The notes beneath the pieces were generated by a model. The model had not been told where the DNA came from. It was given only the letters and a program-made list of their open reading frames with translations, and did no database searches. Made by a program: the position numbers and the translations under genes. Positions 1 to 6,784 of a DNA stretch of 41,735 nucleotides are shown here, in pieces. Position 1 is the stretch's first letter. Every line of letters starts with the position of its first letter. Source of the stretch: Solirubrobacteraceae bacterium (lineage in GTDB: Bacteria > Actinomycetota > Thermoleophilia > Solirubrobacterales > Solirubrobacteraceae); contig JADGPN010000004.1 in NCBI GenBank assembly GCA_017882465.1, forward strand, positions 1-41,735. Reading direction: 5' to 3'.

Positions 1-1782
1 TTCGGCGCTGCGCCCGCCATGATCGTGTACGCCGTGTGCTCGGTGGTCCCCGACTGCCTGGAGCGCACCGCCCCGATCAAGGTCGCCTTCAATGCCGCAC
101 AGTACGTGCTGACGATCGCCGCCGCCGCGGCCGTGATGGCTCTAGCCTCGGTCGCGCTTCCCGTCGCCCTGACCGCCGCCAACCTGCCGGTGATCGTGGC
201 CGCCGGGGCAGCGTTCTTCGCCGCCAACCACCTCCTGGCCGGAGCCGGGGCCGCGCTGCTGGCCGACCTTCCCGTGCTGCCCTATCTCCAGGAGGACTTC
301 GCCTTCCAGGCCTGGACTGCCGGCTGCCTGCTGTCCTTCACCCCGGCGCTCGTCGCCGCCGCGTACACGAGCGTGGCGCTGATACCGGTCTCGTTCGTGC
401 CGCTGCTGGCCATCTACGCCGGCGGCCGCCAGGCCGCGGTCAACAGCCACCGCGCCTCTCACGACGCGCTCACCGAGCTGCCGAACCGATCGCTGCTGGC
501 GGAGCGCCTGCGCTCGGCCGTGCTCGTCGCCGAGCGCGAGCAGACGCTCGTGGCGGCCATGATCATCGACCTCGACGACTTCAAGGCGGTCAACGACACC
601 CTCGGACACGAGTTCGGCGATGCCGTGCTGAAGAAGATCGCTCCGCGGCTCGAACACGCCCTCGGACCGAACGCCACCCTCGCCCGTCTCGGCGGCGACG
701 AGTTCGCGGTCGTGCTCGAGAGCATCCACGACGAGGCCGAGGCGGCCGCGGTTGCCCAGCGGCTGCTCGAGGCCCTGGACCGTACGTTGGAGGTGGATAC
801 GCTCGCGCTGCAGATCGCCGCCAGCGTCGGGATCGCCTGCTTCCCCCAGCACGGCCGCACCGTGCCCGAGCTGCTGCGTCACGCCGACGTGGCGCTGTAC
901 TGCGCCAAGGCCTCGGACGTGCCCTTCCAGCTGTACGCGTTCGACCAGGACGACTACAGCCTCGACCGCCTGTCCTTGGCCGCCCAGTTGCGGCGCGGCA
1001 TCGACCGCGGCGAGCTCGTCGTCCACTACCAGCCCAAGGTCCCGCTGCGCGGCGGCGGCATGCGCGGAGTCGAGGCGCTGGCGCGCTGGAACCATCCGCA
1101 GCTCGGGTCCATCGGGCCCGATGGCTTCATCCCCCTCGCCGAGCAGACGGGCGTGATCAAGCTGCTGACCGACCGGGTGCTCGAGGCCACGCTCAGGCAA
1201 TGCGAGCTGTGGCGCCGGGAAGGGATGGACCTGCACGTGTCGGTCAACGTGTCCACCCGCAACCTGCTCGACCACGACCTGCCCGCGACCATCCGTGGCC
1301 TGCTCGAGCGCTTCCACCTGCCGGCATCGTCGCTTCAGCTCGAGATCACCGAGAGCCGGATCGTCGCCGACCTCGGTCGCGCGCGGACGGTTCTCAATGA
1401 GCTCCGGGGGATGGGCGTGACGATCGCGATCGACGACTTCGGGACCGGCTTCTCGTCGCTGTCCCAGCTCCAGCAGCTGCCGATCGACGAGATCAAGATC
1501 GATCGCTCGTTTGTGATGCGGATGGAGACCGATCGCAACGATGCGGTGCTCGTGCGCTCGATCATCGAGCTCGGCCGCAACCTGGGCCTGCGCGTCACCG
1601 CCGAAGGCGTCGAGAGTGAGAGCATCAAGCGCAGCCTCTCGGAGCTGGGCTGCGACTTTGTCCAGGGCTACCACATCGGGCGGCCCGGGGTGGCGGAGGA
1701 ATGCCGGCGGAGCTTCGACGTGATCGAGCACCCCGTGGCGCCGCCGCTGGCGGCGGTGCGCAGGATCGAGACCGGGGTCTGA
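1..1782 (+). CDS. Membrane GGDEF-EAL cyclic-di-GMP signalling protein, 5' end cut off
   Basis: Bifunctional c-di-GMP synthase/phosphodiesterase candidate in the inner membrane. The frame is open to the first base, so the start probably lies upstream; the first ATG inside is at 19. Counting from that ATG, residues 25-135 are several hydrophobic segments. A diguanylate cyclase domain follows (about 145-305) with an intact GGDEF signature at 225-229. I see no RxxD inhibitory site just before it. The EAL domain (about 320-570) keeps VEALARW (351-357), the DDFGTG metal-binding motif and the late AEGVE motif, so both activities look possible. It ends 12 bp from the convergent adenosyltransferase stop. 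The domain calls are secure; which activity dominates cannot be read from the sequence. Confidence 0.93.
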   Translation, partial: FGAAPAMIVYAVCSVVPDCLERTAPIKVAFNAAQYVLTIAAAAAVMALASVALPVALTAANLPVIVAAGAAFFAANHLLAGAGAALLADLPVLPYLQEDFAFQAWTAGCLLSFTPALVAAAYTSVALIPVSFVPLLAIYAGGRQAAVNSHRASHDALTELPNRSLLAERLRSAVLVAEREQTLVAAMIIDLDDFKAVNDTLGHEFGDAVLKKIAPRLEHALGPNATLARLGGDEFAVVLESIHDEAEAAAVAQRLLEALDRTLEVDTLALQIAASVGIACFPQHGRTVPELLRHADVALYCAKASDVPFQLYAFDQDDYSLDRLSLAAQLRRGIDRGELVVHYQPKVPLRGGGMRGVEALARWNHPQLGSIGPDGFIPLAEQTGVIKLLTDRVLEATLRQCELWRREGMDLHVSVNVSTRNLLDHDLPATIRGLLERFHLPASSLQLEITESRIVADLGRARTVLNELRGMGVTIAIDDFGTGFSSLSQLQQLPIDEIKIDRSFVMRMETDRNDAVLVRSIIELGRNLGLRVTAEGVESESIKRSLSELGCDFVQGYHIGRPGVAEECRRSFDVIEHPVAPPLAAVRRIETGV

Positions 1783-1794
1783 GCTGGTGACCTT

Positions 1795-2349
1795 CTACCG
1801 GTAGCGGCCCGGCTCCCACAACGGCTCGTCGCCGCCATTGGCCCCGCGGCTGAGGATGAACAGCAGATCCGAGAGGCGGTTGAGGTAGCGGATCACCTCG
1901 GGGTTGAGCTCCCCGGCGCACGCGATGGCCAGGCGCTCGGCGCGGCGGCAGACGGTGCGGCACACGTGCAGGTGCGCGGCCGCCGGGGTGCCGCCCGGAA
2001 GCACGAATGACTTCAGCGGTGCGAGCGTGGCATTGACCTCGTCGCATCGCGCCTCGAGCCAGGCGGTCTGCTCGGGCAGCACGCGCAGTCGCTCGCGCGC
2101 GGGGTCCTCGGGGGCCGAGATGTCCGCCCCGACGTCGAACAGGTCGTTCTGGATCCGCCGCAGCCAGTCCGCATAGTGCTCGGGCATCGGCTCGACTGTG
2201 AGCGCCAGGCCGATGTGCGAGTTGAGCTCGTCGACCGTCCCGTAGGCCTCGATCCGCGGATGGGTCTTCGGCACCCGGCTCATGTCTCCCAGGTGCGTCT
2301 CGCCGGAATCGCCGAGCCGCGTGTAGATCCGCGTCAGGTTGATCGTCAT
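1795..2349 (-). CDS. pduO: PduO-type ATP:cob(I)alamin adenosyltransferase
   Basis: Transfers adenosyl from ATP to cob(I)alamin, giving coenzyme B12 in the cytoplasm. The 184-aa product has the family's N-terminal TRxGDxGxT-type ATP loop (IYTRLGDSGETHL), the EAYGTVDELNSHIG motif, the FVLPGG segment, and the C-terminal RTVCRRAER plus YLNRLSDLLFILSR helices that form the trimer active site. The frame is open further upstream, but ATG 2349 matches the family start. It is preceded by GAGGAG and by a TAGACT -10 on the same strand. The gene diverges from the B12-riboswitch operon, so adenosylation is encoded beside uptake. Length fits the family (about 180-200 aa). Confidence 0.95.
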   Translation of the reverse strand: MTINLTRIYTRLGDSGETHLGDMSRVPKTHPRIEAYGTVDELNSHIGLALTVEPMPEHYADWLRRIQNDLFDVGADISAPEDPARERLRVLPEQTAWLEARCDEVNATLAPLKSFVLPGGTPAAAHLHVCRTVCRRAERLAIACAGELNPEVIRYLNRLSDLLFILSRGANGGDEPLWEPGRYR

Positions 2350-2359
2350 CCCGCTCCTC

Positions 2360-2365
2360 AGTCTA
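2360..2365 (-). promoter_or_regulatory. Candidate -10 element for the adenosyltransferase gene
   Basis: TAGACT on the minus strand ends 10 nt before ATG 2349, and the GAGGAG ribosome-binding site lies between them. It fits the TANNNT pattern seen before other genes here. No convincing -35 is visible. Confidence 0.45.
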
Positions 2366-2409
2366 CGGTCCCCGGGGGTGCGACGGCGCTCCGGCATCTC
2401 CCGGCGCGG

Positions 2410-2415
2410 TATGAT
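2410..2415 (+). promoter_or_regulatory. Candidate -10 element for the B12 uptake operon
   Basis: TATGAT lies about 12 nt before the first paired base of the cobalamin riboswitch. A start at about 2422 would place the aptamer at the very 5' end of the mRNA. No clear -35 is seen 17 bp upstream. Confidence 0.5.
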
Positions 2416-2425
2416 GCCGCCGTCA

Positions 2426-2577
2426 AAGGTCGGTGGTGATGGGAAGCCGGTGAAAGTCCGGCGTGGACCCGCCACTGTGATCGGGGACGCCAGCCGCATT
2501 GCAAGCCACTGGGCGAATCTCACACCCGGGAAGGCGCGGCCGGTCGGCCCGTAAGCCAGGAGACCAGCCTCCGACCG
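2426..2577 (+). ncRNA. Cobalamin riboswitch
   Basis: This is an adenosylcobalamin-class aptamer. The outer P1 stem GGTCGG (2428-2433) pairs with CCGACC (2571-2576). Inside it are the conserved GGGAAGCCGGTGAAAGTCCGG block (2441 onwards), GCCACTGTGATC (2471 onwards), the CCCGGGAAGGC arm and the B12 box AGCCAGGAGACC (2554-2565). It sits 37 nt before ATG 2615, and a GGAAAGGGG ribosome-binding site (2596-2604) lies just downstream, so control of translation initiation is likely. In known examples ligand binding represses expression, which fits an uptake operon that opens when B12 is scarce. Confidence 0.96.
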
Positions 2578-2614
2578 CAAAGCCGAAGCCCTCGTGGAAA
2601 GGGGTGGCTCACAC

Positions 2615-3310
2615 ATGAAGCGCAGACCAATCCTCGCCGCAGGCGGAGCGACTCTCGCCTTGGCCCTCATCTCCTCAACCGTCGCGCTCGCCGCGGCCGG
2701 CCCCAAGGTGACCGTCCGCATCGAAGGCAGGACGCGCGCCCTGCTGGCGCCGACGTTGGTGCGGACGCGCACGGGCTCGATCACCCACAACGGTGCGCCG
2801 CGGGGCGCGTGCCCGGAGACGAGCGCCGCCGGCGTCCTCGACACGGCGGCCCATCATCGCTGGAGCGGCACGTTCGGCTCCTTTGGGATCCCCGATTACT
2901 TCATCACCTCGATCCTGGGTGACACCGAGAAGAGCAAGGCGTACTACTGGGGCATCTGGATCGACAACCGCTTCGCCACCACCGGCGCGTGTGAGATCAA
3001 GCTGCACTCGGGCGACCGCCTCCTGTTCGCGGTCGATTCCATCTCTCACCACGAGCACCCGCTGAACCTCACGGGTCCCGCGGTCGCCCGCGTGGGCCAC
3101 TCGTTCTCGGTCAAGGTCGTCTCGTTCAGCGACTCCGGGGTGGCCAAGCCGCTGCGCGGCGCGCATGTTCGCGGCGCCGGGCCGACCGCGACCACCAACA
3201 GCCACGGGGTCGCCACGCTCACGGCCACCCACACGGGCACGCTGGCGCTCCGCGCCGACCGCAGCGGGTACATCCGCGCCACGCCGCTGAGCATCCGGGT
3301 CACTCTGTAG
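2615..3310 (+). CDS. Secreted DUF4430 (transcobalamin C-terminal-like) protein
   Basis: First gene of the riboswitch operon, 231 aa. Residues 1-28 form a signal peptide (basic MKRR, hydrophobic core, ALA cleavage region). The middle resembles the DUF4430 fold, the family of the C-terminal beta domain of transcobalamin and intrinsic factor: YYWGIWIDNR (110-119), then a GD-containing strand LHSGDRLLFAVD (130-141). Cys66 and Cys126 could form a disulfide. Residues 150-231 look like an Ig/carboxypeptidase-regulatory-like beta domain (NSHGVATLTA repeat end). ATG 2615 is chosen over an in-frame GTG at 2594 because a GGGG-containing ribosome-binding site lies about 10 nt upstream. No membrane anchor is visible, so it may be released or held by partners. 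The role in cobalamin capture is inferred from fold and riboswitch. Confidence 0.8.
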   Translation: MKRRPILAAGGATLALALISSTVALAAAGPKVTVRIEGRTRALLAPTLVRTRTGSITHNGAPRGACPETSAAGVLDTAAHHRWSGTFGSFGIPDYFITSILGDTEKSKAYYWGIWIDNRFATTGACEIKLHSGDRLLFAVDSISHHEHPLNLTGPAVARVGHSFSVKVVSFSDSGVAKPLRGAHVRGAGPTATTNSHGVATLTATHTGTLALRADRSGYIRATPLSIRVTL

Positions 3311-3329
3311 TGGTCGCTCCCGCGAGCGC

Positions 3330-4256
3330 GTGAGCCCCATCGTCCGCATCGCGCTCGCGACACTGGCCGTGATCGGTGTCGCGGGCTGCGGGCTGGGCCC
3401 CGGTCGCGGAACCTCCGACGTCAGCCTGACCGTCACGCGCAGCTTCGGCGCCGGTCAGGTCGGCGCAATCACGGTGCACCAGGTGCCCGGCGCCGAGACC
3501 GTGATGCGCATGCTGCAGCGCTCGTTCGAGGTGACGACGCGCTATGGCGGCGGCTTCGTCGAGTCGGTCAACGGCCACTCCGGCGGCTCATCGCACCTCG
3601 ACTGGTTCTACTACGTCAACGGCGTCGAGGCGGCGGCCGGGGCCGCCGGCACCAGCGTGCACCGCGGCGACCGGATCTGGTGGGACCTGCACAATTGGAG
3701 CGCGACCAACAGCATCCCCGCTGTCGTGGGGTCCTACCCCGAGCCGTTCGTGCACGGTGTTGGCGGCAAGCGCCTGCCGGTCACGCTCGAGTGCGCTGCC
3801 GAGGTCAACGCGGCGTGCGACAAGGCCGCCGCCGCGCTTACCGCGGCGGGCGTTCCGCTGGCGCGCCAGTTCATCGGCACCGGCTCGGGCCCGGACACGA
3901 TCGGCGTGGTGGTCGGCACGTGGCGTGAGGTGAGCGGGCAGGTCGCCTCGGCTCTGATCGCCCGCGGGCCGTCGGCCAGCGGCGTCTACGCGCGCTTCAG
4001 CGGTCTCGATGGCAGGGCGCTCGAGCTGCTCGATCCCCATGGCCGGCCTGTGCGCACGCTCGGCGCCGGTGCCGGGCTGGTGGCCGCCACCGGCGATCAC
4101 ATCTCGGAGCCGACGTGGCTGATCACCGGCACCGACCCGGCCGGCGTCCTGGCCGCGGCCGCGGCTCTGACGCCAGGCCGGCTGCGCAACCATTTTGCGC
4201 TCGCCGTCCACCGGAGCAGCGATGTCCCGGTACCGGTACAGGGGCCGGCGGGGTGA
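3330..4256 (+). CDS. DUF4430-domain lipoprotein, putative cobalamin-binding component
   Basis: 308 aa from GTG 3330. The signal peptide ends in a lipobox, VAGC, with Cys20 as lipidation site, so the protein is predicted to be tethered to the outer face of the membrane. Residues 30-125 are a good DUF4430 match: a TVMRML helix, the YGGGFVESVNG strand, DWFYYVNGVEA (91-101) and GDRIWWDLHNW (113-123). These are the hallmark positions of the transcobalamin/intrinsic factor C-terminal domain. The remaining 170 residues form an extra alpha/beta region (LPVTLECAAEVNAACDK onward) that I do not recognise. It lies 19 bp after the first DUF4430 gene and overlaps the next start by GTGA, so it is translationally coupled to the permease. 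Confidence 0.82.
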   Translation: MSPIVRIALATLAVIGVAGCGLGPGRGTSDVSLTVTRSFGAGQVGAITVHQVPGAETVMRMLQRSFEVTTRYGGGFVESVNGHSGGSSHLDWFYYVNGVEAAAGAAGTSVHRGDRIWWDLHNWSATNSIPAVVGSYPEPFVHGVGGKRLPVTLECAAEVNAACDKAAAALTAAGVPLARQFIGTGSGPDTIGVVVGTWREVSGQVASALIARGPSASGVYARFSGLDGRALELLDPHGRPVRTLGAGAGLVAATGDHISEPTWLITGTDPAGVLAAAAALTPGRLRNHFALAVHRSSDVPVPVQGPAG

Positions 4257-5113
4257 GCTACCGCCGGCTGGCGAGCCCGCTCCACGCCGCCCGCGCCGGC
4301 GCCGGCTGCGCCTACTGCCTGGCGCTGGCGTGCGCGGCCCTGCTGGCCGAGCACCCGATCATGCTGGCGGCGGTGACGCTGGCGATCGCGGGCGCCGGGT
4401 GTGCCGCCGGAGTGGGCCGCGAGCTTCGCCGCGCCGCCCTGTTCGCGATTCCGTTGGCCGTGATGATCGTGCTCGTCAACGCATTCGTGAGCCGCGACGG
4501 GCTCACGGTACTCCTCCGCCTCGGCCAGCTGCCGGTGCTGGGGCACACCGACATCACGCTCGAGGCCACCGCCTACGGCGCCATCCTCGGCCTGCGCGCA
4601 GTGGCGCTGATCCTGTGCGGGGCGCTGTACACCGCAGCGGTCGACCCCGACGAGGTGCTGCGGCTGTTCCGGCGCGTCTCGTTCCGCTCCGCCCTGACTG
4701 CGACCTTGGCCACGCGGATGGTGCCGGTGCTGGTGCGTGACGCCCGGCGCTTGGCCGATGCGCAGCGCTGCCGGCCGGGCAAGCCGCCCTCGCGCCTGGC
4801 CCTGATGCGCGCAGCCAGCAGCGGCGTGCTCGACCGCGCCCTTGACGTGGCCGCGGCGCTCGAGGTGCGGGGCTACGGCTCGGCGCACCGACCGCCGCGG
4901 GCAAGGCGGCCATACTCCCGCCACGACGTAGCCTTCGCCGCCGCCGCCGCCGCGATCGTGATGCTCTCGGTCGGCGCGCGTGCGACCGGGGCCGCTCCCT
5001 TCCACGCCTATCCGTCGCTGTATTCGCCGGCCGGCTCCGGAGTGCTCGCGATCGCGGCCGCGCTCCTGGCCTGCGCGCTGGCCCCGTTCGCCGACCGCAG
5101 GGGGATCGGATGA
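4253..5113 (+). CDS. ECF transporter T component (EcfT/CbiQ family)
   Basis: Transmembrane coupling subunit linking the S component to the ECF ATPases. 286 aa from GTG 4253, which overlaps the previous stop (GTGA). There are about five or six hydrophobic segments. The cytoplasmic coupling-helix region carries the two characteristic basic motifs: RDARRLADAQRCRPG and, later, ALEVRGYG (the Ala-Arg-Gly type motif that docks on the ATPases). The frame is open further upstream inside the lipoprotein gene, but those codons encode a low-complexity shadow, so the coupled GTG is preferred. The riboswitch suggests cobalamin as cargo rather than Co2+. There is no CbiM or CbiN nearby. Confidence 0.88.
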   Translation: MSYRRLASPLHAARAGAGCAYCLALACAALLAEHPIMLAAVTLAIAGAGCAAGVGRELRRAALFAIPLAVMIVLVNAFVSRDGLTVLLRLGQLPVLGHTDITLEATAYGAILGLRAVALILCGALYTAAVDPDEVLRLFRRVSFRSALTATLATRMVPVLVRDARRLADAQRCRPGKPPSRLALMRAASSGVLDRALDVAAALEVRGYGSAHRPPRARRPYSRHDVAFAAAAAAIVMLSVGARATGAAPFHAYPSLYSPAGSGVLAIAAALLACALAPFADRRGIG

Positions 5114-6759
5114 CGAGCGTCCTGCGCGTCGAGCATCTGAGCTACAGCTATCCCGGCGCCGAGCGGCCGGCGGTCCGCGATCTCTCGCTGGAGATCTCGG
5201 CTGGAGAGCTGGTCGTGCTGGCCGGCGCGTCCGGGTCGGGCAAGTCGACGTTGCTGCGGGCGGCGAGCGGCCTCGTGCCCCATTTCTACGGCGGTGAGAT
5301 CGCCGGGCGCGTGACCGTGGCCGGGATGGACACCCGCGAGCACGGCCCAGGCGAGCTGGCCTTCGCCGTCGGCACCCTGTTTCAGGATCCCGAAACGCAG
5401 GTCGTGATGGGCACCGTGCGCGCGGAGCTGGCCTTCCCGCTCGAGAACCGAGGCGAGAGCGGCTCCGCCGTCGCCAGGGGAGTGGAGGAGACCGCCCTGG
5501 CGCTCGGGATCAGCCACCTGCTCGACCGGTCCACGAGCGAGCTCTCCGGGGGCGAGCTTCAGCGGGTGGCGCTGGGGGCGGCGCTGGCCGGCCGCCCCGC
5601 GCTGGTCGTCCTCGACGAGCCCACCTCCCAGCTCGATCCTGTCGCGGGCGACGAGCTGATCTCCCTGCTGCGCCGGTGCAACGAGGACGCCGACACGACC
5701 ATCGTGCTGGCCGAGCACCGCCTCGAACGCTGTCTGTCGGCCGCCGACCGCGTGATCGCGCTCGTGGACGGCGAGATCGCCTGCGACGCTGATCCGGCCG
5801 ACTTTCTGCGCTGGGCGGCGCTCGGCGCCCCGGAGCTCCAGACCCCCGGTGCCCGGCTGCTGGCCGGAGCCGGATTGCCCGCGGCGGTCGGGGTCAAGCC
5901 CGCGCGCGCTGCGTTGCGCGAGCGCGGTCTGCTGCCCGACCCCCGGGCCGCCGGCAGCGCGCCTGCCCAGGGCGAGGATCGGCGCCGCGGCCGGCCGAGG
6001 CGGGTTACGCGGCCGCTCCGCGGCCGGGAGCGGAGCGCCGAGCCGGCGCTGGCGCTGGCTCGGGTGTGGCACGAGCTCCCCCGCGGTCCGGCGATTCTCC
6101 GTGACGCCTCGCTCGTGCTGATGGCCGGCGAGCACGTGGCGCTGATGGGGCGCAACGGCGCGGGCAAGTCGACGCTGCTCAGGCACGCCGCTGGTCTGAT
6201 GCGCCCCACGCGGGGCAAGGTGCAGAGCGCCGGCCGCGTGGCGCTGCTGCTGCAGAACCCCACCGACTACCTGGTCCACGAGACGGTGGCCGCTGAGGCC
6301 TCGGTTCATTCGCTGGCCGCCGTCGGGCTGTCGAGCGCCGCTTTCGCCGGGCGCAACCCGCGCGACCTCTCGGGCGGCGAGCGGCAGCGCCTGGCCCTGG
6401 CGATCGTGCTCGACGATCCGGACGGTCCTCCCGCCGTGGTGTGCCTCGATGAACCCACCCGGGGCATGGATCGGGGGCGCAAGGGAGAGCTGGCGGAGCT
6501 CTTGGCCGAGATGCCCGCCGCCGTGCTGGTGGCCACCCACGATCCCGAGTTCGTGGCCGCATTCGCCGATCGCGTCGTGCTGCTCGCCGATGGGGCTCCG
6601 ATCGCCGACGGGCCTGCCGCGGACGTGCTCGCCGGCGGAACCTATTTTGCCACCGAGACGGCCCGCATCCTGGGTGGCGCCGGCGGGGCGCTGCGGCCCG
6701 AGGAGGGCGTGGCCCTGATCGCCGGCTCGCTGCAGACCGAGGCGGTGACCGCCCGATGA
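5110..6759 (+). CDS. Fused double ECF ATPase (EcfA-EcfA')
   Basis: 549-aa cytoplasmic ABC ATPase with two nucleotide-binding domains in one chain. Domain 1 has Walker A GASGSGKST (39-47), Q-loop FQDPETQ (91-97), signature LSGGE (145-149) and Walker B with LDEPT (168-172). An Arg/Pro-rich linker spans about 245-310. Domain 2 has Walker A GRNGAGKST (347-355), signature LSGGE (420-424) and Walker B LDEPT (446-450), with a switch His in ATHDPEF. All catalytic elements are intact in both halves. ATG 5110 overlaps the permease stop (ATGA). It powers the ECF importer together with the T subunit upstream and the S subunit downstream. Confidence 0.95.
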   Translation: MTSVLRVEHLSYSYPGAERPAVRDLSLEISAGELVVLAGASGSGKSTLLRAASGLVPHFYGGEIAGRVTVAGMDTREHGPGELAFAVGTLFQDPETQVVMGTVRAELAFPLENRGESGSAVARGVEETALALGISHLLDRSTSELSGGELQRVALGAALAGRPALVVLDEPTSQLDPVAGDELISLLRRCNEDADTTIVLAEHRLERCLSAADRVIALVDGEIACDADPADFLRWAALGAPELQTPGARLLAGAGLPAAVGVKPARAALRERGLLPDPRAAGSAPAQGEDRRRGRPRRVTRPLRGRERSAEPALALARVWHELPRGPAILRDASLVLMAGEHVALMGRNGAGKSTLLRHAAGLMRPTRGKVQSAGRVALLLQNPTDYLVHETVAAEASVHSLAAVGLSSAAFAGRNPRDLSGGERQRLALAIVLDDPDGPPAVVCLDEPTRGMDRGRKGELAELLAEMPAAVLVATHDPEFVAAFADRVVLLADGAPIADGPAADVLAGGTYFATETARILGGAGGALRPEEGVALIAGSLQTEAVTAR

Positions 6760-6784
6760 CCACCCCGACCGCAAGGAGGCCCGC

